In this document: positions 42,568-54,281 of the stretch, piece after piece
Numbering within the stretch: the stretch's first letter is position 1
How the letters are laid out: the number at the start of each line of letters is the position of its first letter
DNA from: Boesenbergia rotunda
Taxonomy: Eukaryota; Streptophyta; Magnoliopsida; Zingiberales; Zingiberaceae
NCBI GenBank assembly: GCA_024364735.1
Contig: JAGFNQ010001191.1
Location: 88,057 to 152,056 of the forward strand
DNA length: 64,000 nucleotides
Direction: 5' to 3'
Made by a program: the position numbers and the translations under genes
The notes under the pieces: model-generated
The model's input: the letters and a program-made list of their open reading frames with translations, nothing else
Databases searched by the model: none
Told to the model about the DNA's origin: nothing

Positions 42568-44022
42568 ATTGGACTGCATTGGAGGTTCCATTTGAAGCTC
42601 CAACGGACAAGAAGAGAAAACGGCTCGGACCTCGGTATTGAACCAAGAATCAAACGGAAAAAGCAGAGGCGGATAAGGAGGTAACTAGAATTGTGTTAAA
42701 TTTATTACCTTCATATATTATGTCAAATGTATGAGAATACAAGAATGCATATGAGATATGGAGAAAAGTGATAGCTCTACATGAAAATTCGACACAAAGA
42801 TGAGGAGAAGAGGAGTTCAAGGAAAAGGTCCAATCAGAAGTTGAATCAAGTTCAACATCCGAAGAGGAGGAGAAAGTGGAATTGTCCACATCCTCAAGTA
42901 AGGAAGAAATAGAAGAAGTCTCTACGTTAAGGATTGAGGGGGAGGAAAGACCATCCTCAATGCCGGAGTAAGAAGAAGTGCTCACCTCCACTAAAGCAAA
43001 GTCAAAAGATCATATAATTTACTTTGGGTACAATAAAAAGGGACACTATAAGGACAAGTGTCCATTGGGTAAGAAAAAGAAGGTAAACCCTAAACTTAAT
43101 TCAAATAATTTGAAAACTAACATGAGTTGTAGGGATGAAGCAAAGAAGGATAAAAAAATATATAATTTGCTTCACGTGTAGTGAGCATGGACATTACCAC
43201 ACCAAGTGCCCAAAGAAAGGAGAGATCAAGAAATTGGCGCACATGAAGAAGTTGGAGAAGAAGAGGAGCTCAAGTCAAGGGGGAGCTTTAAAGGTAAAAG
43301 GGAAGGTAATTCCTTATTTAAAATTAAATCCAATTTCAAATTCTTATATGCTCATTAAGAATAATCATGGATTTAGGTATCATGATAGGAGTAGGGGTAA
43401 TATTGTAGATCAAAACCCTAGGAAAATCATGCATCATGAAAAATCAAAGACCGTTGGACCTAAGGATCAAGGCATTAATCCCAAGAAGGGGAGACATATG
43501 CCTAGGAAGATAGGTAGGTCTATGAATGTCCAAGGTGGACATGTTGATTCAAGGTTTAGAAGCCTAGAAAGGGAAAATCAAGCCTTGAGGACAAAGCTTG
43601 ATAAATTGGAGAAAACCCTAGGTAGATTCACTTGTCAATCTAAGGGTTTAGGTATGGGGTTTGGTGGTCGAAACCCCGACAATGATAGATCGGGTTTAGA
43701 ACACCAGTCTAAGTTCTCCAATGCCAATGAAAAGAAATATGCTAGGGTAGCATATAACTATGGCAAGGAAGGGAAGTCCAAAAATGGCAAGGGGATGTCA
43801 TTTAAAGGCAAGAAAAAGGTCTTAACTAAGGGCAAGGGGTCCAAGGTTAAGAAAGTGAATGTTGTAGGCCAAAAGTCACCAGAGATACACCGGTGTGGCC
43901 TTGTGTTTATAGATGAGTCACCTAGGGAGGTGGCTAAGGCTAAGAGCTCAAGGGGGAGCTCTAGGAGCCAAGTTGGGACTCATGGTCTATGGATCCCGGG
44001 AGGATTTCTCTCGGAAGTCTAG
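42568..44022 (+). pseudogene. gag: Inverted gag fragment, element A/C family
   Basis: Plus-strand gag sequence opposite in direction to its neighbours. It enters at LEVPFEAPTDKK, so about 45 N-terminal residues are absent. Stops replace the Trp of RYW, a residue before GEEEF and the Gln of PEQ; a frameshift lies near 43150. Zinc knuckle 1 reads YFGYNKKGHYKDKC (both leading Cys are Tyr), while knuckle 2 (CFTCSEHGHYHTKC) is intact. The C-terminus has LERENQALRTKLDKLEK and HRCGLVF and ends at TAG 44020-44022, like element C gag. The junction with LTR K is abrupt and shows no TSD. Confidence 0.8.
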
Positions 44023-46471
44023 ATGGGTCATGAAGGGTGCCAAGGGACACATGGTCTATGGATTCCGGGAGCACAAAATTTTTTTTTACTTAGAAAAAAA
44101 TTGTGCACTTATTTGCTCAGAAAAATTTGTGCACTTAAGAAAAACATTTTCGAAAGAATCAGAGCTTTAATTTCAAATTTAATTTGAAATTTTAATGCAT
44201 TAAGCTTTAAATTTTTGAGAAAATGAAAATTTGAAAAAAAAAATCCTCTCTTTTCTTTTCTCTCTCCCCCTTTGCCATATATCAAAAAAAATGATAGAAA
44301 CTAATTGCATGATCAGATCATTTTTGAATCAGAGTTAAAAAATTTGAGCCCGTATTCAACCAACTCTAGTGAATTCAAGCAATAAAAAGGATCAAACCAA
44401 TTAAACTAGACTTGTTTGGGTCCAATGGAATTCATAGGTATAGGAAGAAGCCTCATCAAACAAAGATTTTTTTTCTTTTGACCATCTTTCGATTGTTAAT
44501 ACAAGATATAAAGACCGCTACTACAAGCAATACTACACCTTTGATCATGAAATATCGATTGCTTGTTGAACCCTGCGAATCACGTGAAAGTAGGATCTCC
44601 AAATTCGGGGGTCAAACGGTTTCATAAAGTGTTCTTGATGGAAAAAAATGTGAGTGAAAGATTCCACTAAATTGAATTTGATCTATGAATCTCACCAAAA
44701 AAAATTCTTTTCCTTTGGAAAGTACTTAGCATATCATTTTTGATAAAATAATTTTCGAAACTCTTCTCTTTTTATTTGAAAAAGACTAAGTACTAGTTAA
44801 AACAATTAAGTACTTAAATTGCACCCCAAAAAATTATACTTTGAAAAGTTTTGTGCACTTGGAAAACTATTTTAATTTGTACTTTTTAAAAAAAATATTT
44901 TGAACTTAATATTGCCTACAAAAATTTCATTTAGAAAAGATTTTCACAAAACATGCACTCATAAAAGATGTTCACTAAAAAAATTATGCACTTTAAAAAA
45001 TTTCACTTAGAAAAATATAGTGCATTAGAAAAGTTAGTATTTTGATAAGCATTTGTACTTTGAAAAATATTAGTATTTTGAAACATATTATTTTGCACTT
45101 TTGAAAAATATTAGTACTTTTGAAAACACAATATTTTACTTGACTTGGTTTCTTTTCTAGTCTGACACAATCCTAGGAAACCTTGTTAACTACAAGGACA
45201 TTTCCCTAAGTGTCCTGGAAATTCTCCAAACTCAAGTAAATATTATTTTCAAAAGTGATTCAAAAAAAATAAGTTTTTGAAAGTGATAGTATAATAAAAA
45301 ATAATTTAAAATGATAGTATTTTGAAAGGGAAAATGGTTATGTTTTCAAAAGGATTTTGAAAATACAGTGTATGAAAATATATTATTTTGAAATGTTCAA
45401 TAATTCTTTTAATTTGACCTCCCCCTAAACTTGACATAGTCCTTGGAAACTTGTTGACTACAAGTAATCTTCCTCTGAGTCTTTAGGGTTTAATTCAGAT
45501 CAAAGAAATTATCTAATAATTTTAAAAAATAATTGTCAGAAATAATTTCTTTTGATTTAGACTCTCCCTAAATTTGACACATCCTAGGAGTCCTTGTAGA
45601 TCATGAAGTAGATTTCCTATGTGTCTTTAGGGTTTATCACAATCAAAAGGGAAATAAGCACAATTCTTAAAATGCATTTTGAAATATTTACATTTCGAAG
45701 GATAAAAATGAGTATTTGAAAGACATATTTTGCAATGATAGTAATTTGTAGAGCATAGTTTTCGAAAAACATTTTGAAGTGATAATAATTTTTAAAGCAC
45801 AGTTTTCGAAAGATGCAAAAAAGTCACTTTTAAAAACACTCCCCCTGTATCCGACACCGTCTGACTCTATCTAAGTGTCTTAAGGGACTTTAGTGTTGAC
45901 CTACAAGGCTTGTGTCTAATTGTGTAGGTCAAACAAATTTTTGAAAAAGATATAATTTTGAAAATGTATAATATATAAGCACTCAGACAAGCTTGAAATC
46001 CATAAAAATATTATTATATTAAAAAATTATTTTAAAAATAGATTTTTACGAAAATATCCTAAGAATTTTGGAAAATATTTTTGAAAAGTATTTTTCAATT
46101 TATTAGTCCTTAACATCTCACCCATTCTAAATGTCTCAGTGCAAGCAAGCATGGCTGCCTTATGGGTGTATTGTGAGATGCTGGAATAATTTTCTATGAA
46201 TTAATGTTAAATTTAAGATTTAATTAAAACTTGTGTTAGATTCAAATTTATCAAATAGTAAATTGAATTTGAGTTTCGATAATTGACTTCCAGATCTTGG
46301 AGAGGCACAGAGGCATTCTTTGCCCGTAGCCTTATTGGAGCAACAACCCTTTCCTGCCTTTTATCGAAAGTTCATTTTCAAATTACTTCTTGAAAAATTT
46401 TGGTCTAACTAGATTAGGTTTTGGATCTGTAGCTTCGGCTAGTTCCACCAGACTAAACAGACCAAGTAAGG
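44023..46471 (-). other. Non-coding internal region of a B-like element
   Basis: No gene. The segment 44080-44420 resembles 8100-8450 of element B (including the CCCCCTTTGCCATATATC box), and 46090-46450 resembles B near 16760-16960, including the CATCTCAC/GTGAGATG inverted repeat (46114-46121, 46173-46180). Between them is AT-rich sequence with ACTTTTGAAAA-type repeats and several CCCCCTAAACTTGACA boxes (near 45420, 45560, 45840). Confidence 0.6.
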
Positions 46472-47700
46472 TGTTGGATCGGAGTAAATCGATAGAGGGG
46501 GGGTGAATATCGATCGTAAAATTTTGGACAAATAAGAGAAAATACGCAACGGAAAAGAGTAAAACAAAGTCGCTAACACAGTTTGTTTTACTTGGTTCGG
46601 AGTCGCGGTCGGCTCCTATTCCAAGGCCCACGGTCCTTGACCGTTTACGTTGGGCAATTCTATATTCGTAGAAATGATTACAGTTTAGAGTACAGATATA
46701 GAATCGAAAAAGAGCTTTACAACACTTTGGAAATTTAAACCTTTACCGACAACCGGAGTGGATGGAATTTTGGAGCAGCGGGTCATCTTCGGCGCTTGAA
46801 TCGTGAATGCAGAGTGTGCTAGAGCGTAGCGCTTGAGCGAAAGTGTTGAAAGCGAATTGAGCGAGTTGTCTTCAAGCCTTGGGGGTGAACCCCCTTTTAT
46901 AGTGGTTTCCCGGGCGCCTGTGTTGAAGGGGGTGCCTACACGTGACCTCTCCTGTGCGAACTCCAATCCGCAGGCTTGGTCAGCGCTTATCCCCTTCATT
47001 GAGGCGCCTGAGCTGACTGGGGCGCCTGTGTTAACACAGGCGCCTAGCTTGACTTGGTCCAAAGGCTTTCATGACAGTTTGCTTCGACGACTTGGTTTGG
47101 CCTTGCACTGGGGCGTCTGTATCCATACAGGCGCCTAGCCCAGTGAGGCGCCTCCTTCCAATGAGGCGCCTGAGCTGCAGAAACACAGTCCATTCGTTTC
47201 CTGCATCCAATGTTAGTTCCAAACACAAGAAGCAAGTATATAATAAATGTTAGACATTATTTACAACCTAAGCTGTCTTGGTTCTGACTTTGGGTTTCCC
47301 AAATGGAACCCTAGGTCGAACCGATGCCTAATGTTCCCTCTACGGGGAACATGTCCTCACCTACTCCTCTCGGGAGAATTTACCTTTTTGCCAACCGGCT
47401 CCTTCGGTTAGACTTTTGCCCAACTTCACTCACCAGGTCTTCGGTGCCCAGTCCTCGACCAGGTCTCAGTGCCCAGCTTCACTCACCAGGTCTTATTGCC
47501 CAACTTTAGGTCAGGACTTAGTTACCTAGCCCACGGCCAGGACTTAGTGCCCAAATCAATGAACCAGGACTTAGTGCCTAGTATACCTAGGACTTTCCAG
47601 CACACTTAATAAGCTTGTTAGATCACAACTAAATCTTAACTTTTGAACCTTTTGCCATTATCAAAATAAAGGTTTGACTTTGGTACTTCCGGCACCAACA
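46472..47700 (-). repeat. 3' LTR of element L
   Basis: 1229 bases, TGTTGGATCGG to GGCACCAACA, closely like the LTRs of B. It holds GGCGCC palindromes at about 46912-47170, a TATA box (CCCCTTTTATAGTGG, 46891-46905), a minisatellite at 47425-47590 and the U5 box with GAGGGGGGGTGAATAT. Confidence 0.9.
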
Positions 47701-48599
47701 ATCTCCCCCTTTTTGATTTATGGCAACACAGTTCAAAAAGTTAAGTTAAAAACATATTATAGCAATCTAACAATACTAACAATTGAATTTTATCTCCCCC
47801 TGAAATTTTCAATGTTATGCGGGTTTTGTGAACTTTCTAAGTGCTAAGTGTTTTTCAAAATTTAGCAAAAGCTTTAAGTTTTTGACTAAGTATTTTTTGA
47901 AAATAAAGCAATTGTACTTAAGAACACTTGGGCAATTTTGAAAAGGTTTTGTAAGCCTAATTTTCGTTTCAATATTTTGAAAATAAGTTTACTTAGGCAA
48001 AATAAGTTGTGAAAAATGATTTTCCATACAAAGTTTCACTTTTGGAAAAAATTTCCCAACTTAAAAAAAATTTGCTTAAAAATATTTTTACAAAAAGAAT
48101 TTGTTTACTAACAAAACTTTACCTAGTACATTTGCCAATAAACATTTGAAGAATAATTTAGCTCAGGCAAATTTGTTTACTAAGAAAAATTTCCTTAGAA
48201 ACATTTTTCAAAATGCACTTAAAAAAAATTTAAAGCTTTTTCGAAGTGTTTTAACAGCACTTAGGACTACTTTAAAAGGTTGAAGCACTTAAAAAATACT
48301 TAGAAAAATTTAACACCTTTTTAAATACTTAAAACACTTTTTAGAAAAATTTTGAAATACTTAAAACAATTTAAAAACATTTTCAAGTACTTAAAGAACT
48401 TTTGAAGTATTTAAAACTAAACTGAGCACTTGGAATTTTCTACTTTACTTTTTGAAAGAGAGATAGAAAATTTTGAGAGATTTGAAAAAAAAAATTCCTC
48501 TTTCATTTGTTTCTCTCCCCCTTTGTCATATATCAAAAAAAATGATACTAATTATAGCAAGTAAATTAAAGCTAGTAAGAAATTGAAATTCTGTATTGA
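47701..48599 (-). other. Non-coding 3' region of element L
   Basis: Polypurine tract followed by AT-rich sequence with ACTTAGAAAAATTT-type repeats, as in element B. The plus-strand 60-codon frame at 48101-48283 is low complexity and not credited. Confidence 0.6.
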
Positions 48600-49818
48600 A
48601 CCTAATTTTGTTAACTCTTTAGCATACTTGGATTGGTGAACATAATTACCATCTCTAGTTTGCTTAATTTGCAACCCTAAGAAGAAGTTGAGCTCACCTA
48701 CCAAGCTCATTTTGAATTCACTTTCCATTATTTTTACAAATTCTTCTAGAAAGTTAGAGTTAGTGGATCCAAAAATTATATTGTCAACGTAAATTTGGGC
48801 AATAAAAATATTATTTTCTAAGGTTTTAACAAAAAGGGTGGAGTCAATCTAACCTTGGTTAAATTCCTTAGAAATAAGATAAGTTGATAAACGTCTATAC
48901 CTTGCCCTAGGGGCTTGTTTCAACCCATAAAGTGATTTTCTAAGTTTAAAAACATATTCAAGTTTTTCTAGGTCCTCAAATCCTAGGGGTTGTCCTACAT
49001 AAACTTCTTCTTTGATAAACCCATTTAAAAAGGCAGACTTAACATCCATTTGATATAGTTTAACCCTCTATGGGCTGCAAATGCTAACAACATTCTAATT
49101 GACTCAAGTCTGGCTACTAGGGCATAGGTTTCATCATAGTCTAATTCTTCGACCTGACTAAACCCTTTAGTTACTAAGCGGGCTTTATTTCTAACTATTT
49201 CCCCTTGATCATTTAATTTGTTTCTAAATACCCACTTAGTATCTATGACAGATTTGCCCTCAAGTTTAGGTACTAGTTCCCTGACTTGGTTTCTTTCAAA
49301 TTGAGCTAACTCCTCTTGCATAGTTATGATCCAATCAGTGTCAGGTAGGGCTTCCTCTATAGTCTTAGGTTCAATTTTCGAAATTAATGCGATCTGACTA
49401 AGATTTGTATAGGAAGACCTAGTTCTGACTCCTAAGGTTGGATCACCCATAATTTAATCAAAAGGGTGACTGAGTCTGGGTTTCTTGGTTCGTCTAGTAC
49501 TAGGTTCAGCCTCAGGTCCGGCTGGACGGTTCGGTTCAGCGTTTGGTTCAACTACTTGGGTCAGTTTAGTTAATGGTTCAGTTGAGACCTCAGTAGTTGG
49601 TTCAAAAGTTAGTTCATTTAGAGGTTCACTCAATGGTTCAATTGATGGTTCAATTGTTGGTTCACTGTCTTCCTGATCAATATTTGATTGGTTTATTTTT
49701 TGATTATCAGTTTTTTGGTTCAATTTCTACATCAAAAATTAAGTTAGTTGTTTCTTCAATTTTGTGAGTTTGTTTATTGTAGACCCTATAGGCCCTACTA
49801 GTTGTTGAATATCCTAAA
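48600..49818 (-). pseudogene. pol: Copia reverse transcriptase region of element L
   Basis: RT blocks on the minus strand: EALPDTDWIITMQEELAQFE, IDTKWVFRNKLNDQGEIVRN and KARLVTKGFSQVEELDYDET (49025-49450), then MDVKSAFLNGFIKEEVYVGQ and YGLKQAPRARY (48849-49049). The catalytic YVDD box near 48790 reads YVDN, so the second Asp is lost. A frameshift separates the two ORFs and a stop lies near 48849. A Pro/Glu/Thr-rich linker (49454-49723, EPSIEPLSEPLNE type) precedes RT. Similarity ends near 48600 without RNase H. Solo LTR M cuts the upstream side. Confidence 0.85.
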
Positions 49819-52329
49819 TGTAACGCCCGCCCCTTACAGTTAAGGTGGCGCATTACCTTTTCCTACTTAACTTACACATATTATTGCATATGAATCTAAA
49901 GCATTGCAGCGGAAATAAAATATAACTATAAACACATGCAACAAGAAGGGGGTATAAAGATCATATAGTATCTAGTAGCATTCATACCTTAAATAAACTC
50001 CAAAAGAGCTAACAAGTATCAAGTATAAGGTAGTAAAACATGTTTTCTTATAAAGATAAGTGCTAAGTCTATAATGGCACTAAAATGGATCGATCAGCCA
50101 AGTCACCACCACACACACGAGCCCTTCCTGCAGCTTCCCTTCCTTTAGTAATTTCTATGTTGATCTGCAACATAAGCAATCAACTATAAGTACGAAACTT
50201 AGTAAGCTCTTTCCTACTCACTAAATCCACATGTCACGTATATTTGAAAGACATATAACATCTCATGTATAGCATAAAACTCATAAGGCACATAAGGTAC
50301 ATGAATGCATACAAACATAAAACATATGCATTGCAAAAATATTTAGGATGCTCTTTAGAAAACATAATAAGTAATACTTTAACATAAGCATACATCATCT
50401 TTATTGGGGTCCCCGGCTTGTACCCATTCTTTCTTTGCACGCATCCCTAAATAGATGCGAGGTAGCTAGTCTCGACCTACTAGGGTTACTAAGCCTACTC
50501 TCTTTCAACCTAGGGACAGCTTCGGTAGTCCAGAACCGTGGATCTTTTTCAAGATCCGGTACAAGCTATACTTTAAAGTAAAATACATACATGCATTCTT
50601 TTCTTTTTCATTCTTTCATAATGAATGTACTATAGACTTTCAATCATTCATGAGTATAGGCACACTTGCATGGCATAATCATTCACATAAATAGCATGAC
50701 AATGTAGGACCTTTCTTTAAACACATGCAAGTGAAGCAAACATCATGCTAGTCTTATCAACACATCATTCATGTAACATATTTGTCTTAATCAAGGCAAC
50801 ACATTGGTTTTAGCTTTCTTTTCCTATCTTAATACATGCTGGCCGAAATGTCATAGGTAGGGTTTCATAGCATAAAATTCATATAACATTGAAATAAGTG
50901 CACACTTCACACAAGAGATCATTTACAAGTACAAGGGTAGTCTAAACTTCACTAAACATTAGTTTAGGCACATGATTGTAGTTTGGACCTATTTTAGCCC
51001 TCATTCTAGTTGCTGGCCGAAACTCATGGCTAGGGTATTATAGCATAAAAATTCATGTAACATGGGAACAAATGCATAAGAGATCATTTACAAGTACAAG
51101 GGTAGTCTAGACTTCACTAAACATTAGTTTAGGTACATGATTTGTAGTTTGGACCTATTTTAGCCCTCAATCTAGTTGCTAGCCGAATGTTATAGGGTTA
51201 ATAAGGCATAGATTCTACAACTTTCTTGACCTAAAATATTACATAAGCAAGGGAAATTCACATAAGATCAAGCCCTAGTCCATACACATGCATCTACCCA
51301 TCTCCACCACTTGGCCGAGAGGTTCTAGGTCCTTTACATCATGAAAGGCACTCAAATATCATGTATTCATCATTCATCCGCTATAAGAAGGTAGCAATAA
51401 GCATGTAGAATCATCATCTAAACTTAAACATAACAAAAGAGGAGAAAACCTCCCTTGACCGAAACACACAACATGACCTTTCTTCCATTCATTCCACACA
51501 ACATCACAAGCAAACATAAGGGATCATAAATACACCTTCAAGGCTATTATATTACAGGTGAGGGAGTCTTACCTCTTGCGCTAAAAATTCAAAAGGTGTT
51601 CTAGACTTTGGAGAAGAAAGGGGGCTCTTAGGCTTAGTGCTCCTCTTGTTCTTCTCCTTTTCTTCTTCCGGTTTCTCAAGGGGTGTGAGGCTCGGTTTTG
51701 GGGCAGCAAGGAGACCCTAGGTCTCGGTGAGGGAGAGGAGGAAGAGGGAAGGCTTGGTGAGAAGAGAGTGGAGGGCTTGTGCTATGCCGAAAATGCCTTG
51801 GGCATTTTTTCCCCCATGCTCTTTTATAGGGAGTGAAAAGGCAAGCACCCTTTCAATGGTGCCTCTTCATTTTCATGTGTCTCTTCACTTATTTTCTACT
51901 CATCTACAATTTCCCATCTCCTCTTAATAGCACTCCCTTGCTAGGTGAATTGGTTACATGAACATTCTTAAGGCTTTGCTTTTCTTTGAGATCCAAGGTT
52001 CAATCCTTGGCACCTCCTCTTCTTTTTGCTTTCTCTTCCTTTTATTTATTTATTTTTTTTCAAGCCGACATAACCAAAGCCCACCTAGAGAATGCTACTT
52101 ATTTAATTCATACACACGCATATGCATATCATTATTCATTCATACATGTGCAGGATATTAAGCATAACATTAAATATAATACATAAGCATAATTATCACA
52201 CATCCACTACGTGTCAAGATAATGCCTAACATTTCCTTATTCTCAACTTTTCCCACTAAATTCATAATATTATTCTTGGCCACATGTTCCATTATTACAA
52301 TGCTAGAGACGGAAATTTGGGGCGTTACA
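49819..52329 (-). mobile_element. Solo LTR M, Gypsy (Tekay-like)
   Basis: Ends TGTAACGCCC and GGGGCGTTACA are inverted, with near-identical TSDs CTAAA (49814-49818) and CTAAG (52330-52334). There is no gag or pol. A TATA box (plus-strand CTCTTTTATAGGGAG, about 51819-51833) places the promoter on the minus strand. The TGTAACGCCCC start and a tRNA-like AAGGATTGAACCTTGGATC stretch recall Tekay/Del chromovirus LTRs, from memory. Small plus-strand frames at 51727-52186 are LTR sequence. Confidence 0.75.
50842..51190. repeat. Tandem duplication in LTR M, about 165 bp period
   Basis: The block from GGCCGAAATGTCATAGG through TAGCCCTCATTCTAGTTGCT recurs 165 bases on (ACAAGGGTAG at 50931 and 51096), with several substitutions. 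A partial third start (TAGCCGAATGTTATAGG) follows at 51181. Confidence 0.8.
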
Positions 52330-52334
52330 CTAAG

Positions 52335-53060
52335 AAGATCCCTGGGGTTAACTTGGATTGAAACTTACCTAGGTAGTCCTTAGTGTTCAAGATATGGACT
52401 TTGCACCCAAAGACTCTTAGGTAATGTAGGTTAGGTAGTCTATGATAGTATAGTTCATAAGGAGTTTTATTATATCTTTTGTTAATTAGGACCCTATTTT
52501 GGATATAGCAAGTCATACTTACCGCTTCTGCCCAAAATTGGTTAGCTAAGCTAAATTCATTCAACATAGTTCTAGTGGCTTCTTGAAGGGTTCTATTTTT
52601 TTCTCTCTACTATCCCATTTTGTTGGGGGTTCTAGGACAGGAAAACTCATGTATGTACCCATTTATTTTACAAAATTCTTCAAACCTTTGATTTTTAAAC
52701 TCTCCCCCGTGATCATTTCTAAGTCTTTTGATTTTAGTATCATTTTGGTTTTCAATCATTTTATATAAGTCAATAAATAAGTTCAAAGTTTCATCTTTAG
52801 TTTTTAGGAACCTAACCCAGGTAAACCTAGAGTAGTCATCGATAACAACTAAGCAGTAACAGTTCCCGCTTAGTGACTTAGCTCCATGTGAAACAAATAA
52901 GTCAAGGTGCAGGAGCTCAAGTGTGGTTTGAGTTAGGTCTGATTGAATTAGCTTGTGATTAGACTTAGTTTGTTTGCCTTGGTTACATGAATTACATATT
53001 GTATTTTCAAAATTCTTAATTTTTTGAACTTTGTCTTAACTAATCTATATGATTCAATTA
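52335..53060 (-). pseudogene. pol: Copia integrase region of element L
   Basis: Integrase, which inserts the cDNA. The minus strand shows a zinc-binding remnant and the catalytic blocks ELLHLDLF, CLVVIDDYSRFTW and RNDHGGEF in various frames (about 52700-53000). Then comes LNEFSLANQFWAEAVSMTCY with LPNLHYLRVFGCKVHILNT (52325-52567). The stretch that should hold the third acidic residue (52590-52620) is damaged by stops. The downstream join to gag lacks protease. Solo LTR M separates it from RT. Confidence 0.8.
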
Positions 53061-54023
53061 TGCTAGTTGAGGTAAATACTGGATTTTCATATAAGGTAAA
53101 TTTACCTTTCTCGGTTGTTTGTCCAGTATCCTTGGAGGTTCCTTTTATTGTAGGTGGTGAAGACCGACTCTTACGAGTAGGCACTGATTTTTATAGTGTC
53201 CTCTCTCCCTGCACTTAAAACATATTATATGACTTTTAAATTTTGAGTCTACAATGTTACCTTTTGGATCCTTATTGGAAGTCTCCCTCTTGATTTTTGT
53301 CGTCTTCCTTTTGCTTGTTCGGTTCTTCAACATCTTGTAGTAGTCACTAGCCCACTGGACCAGTTTTGTTTTATTATCGTCAGACTCCAAATCTGAATTG
53401 GACTCAGATATTGGTTGTGGCTTATTCTTCTGTGGTTCTCCTGGAGTTTTCCCTGCAATAGAAACTATACCTTCCTCGACCATTGCAGTATTAGTTTGCT
53501 TATTTAATCTTAATTCTGAAAAAGATTCAAAATTGGATATTGATTTTATCTTGGCAGATTCTTTTGATTCTGGTTCGATTTCAAAGTCGGGTACGAATTC
53601 TATCTCATCTTCTGATCCGAAGTCGATTTCGAAGTCAGGTACCGAGTCTGTCTCAACTACTTGTGCTTGAGCCGAGAGTGCAAAATAGTTCATCTGAGTT
53701 CTCTTGATGTAGGTTGATCAATTTTTGCCAAATTTCTTTAGCACATTCGAAAGGTCCGACTAGTCTGAGTTGTTCAATGGTTAGGCCACACTGAAGGATT
53801 GTAGTCGTCTTAGCATATGTCTCAATCTTGTTGAGCGTTGGTTCATCTAATTTATCCCATGCGGTTGATAATTCATCTTCTTTGGGAAAGATGAATCCCG
53901 TTTGGATTATCATCCATATGTCCATATGGCCTTCAGATGAGATTTCATTTGACTCCTCCAAAAACTAAAATTCTCATCGGAGAAAAGCAGTGGACGGGCA
54001 TTGTTCCACTCTTGGTTGGCCAT
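53061..54023 (-). pseudogene. gag: Gag of element L, broken
   Basis: Starts at ATG 54021-54023 with a NNARPLLFSDENFSFWRSQM block, then a frameshift to DIWMIIQTGF and CGLTIEQLRLVGPFECAKEIWQKL (53653-53961). After a second frameshift an acidic stretch of DFEIDFGSEDEIEF repeats follows, then KQTNTAMVEEGIV, and an intact zinc knuckle CFKCRERGHYKNQC (53145-53693). The E/B gag block ENRDVIRY is absent, suggesting a deletion. Gag would form the particle. Confidence 0.8.
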
Positions 54024-54229
54024 TGAATTTTAACTGAAAAATAATTACAAAGAAAACTTGTTCCAAGACTAAGTCTTGGATTAGTGGAGTGGCAGAAAAA
54101 AATAGTAATAGGAAAAAAAATCGAGTGGTGTTGCACCAACCTTGATTAACGAGAAAATTACGAACGAAGAAAATATTTAAAATTCGAAAAAAACGCTCAA
54201 CTGGTGGTTGCACCAGATTTGAGCCTCCC

Positions 54230-54243
54230 GCTCTGATACCACT
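54230..54243 (-). promoter_or_regulatory. Primer-binding site of element L
   Basis: GCTCTGATACCACT abuts the LTR start TGTGGGATTG at 54244; its complement is the initiator-Met tRNA site. Confidence 0.9.
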
Positions 54244-54281
54244 TGTGGGATTGTTTAGAATCGATAGAGGGGGTGAATATC

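Noticed and set aside
51990..52020. tRNA-like AAGGATTGAACCTTGGATC stretch in solo LTR M
   Set aside because: No tRNA fold; such a stretch is common in Tekay-type LTRs as far as I recall.
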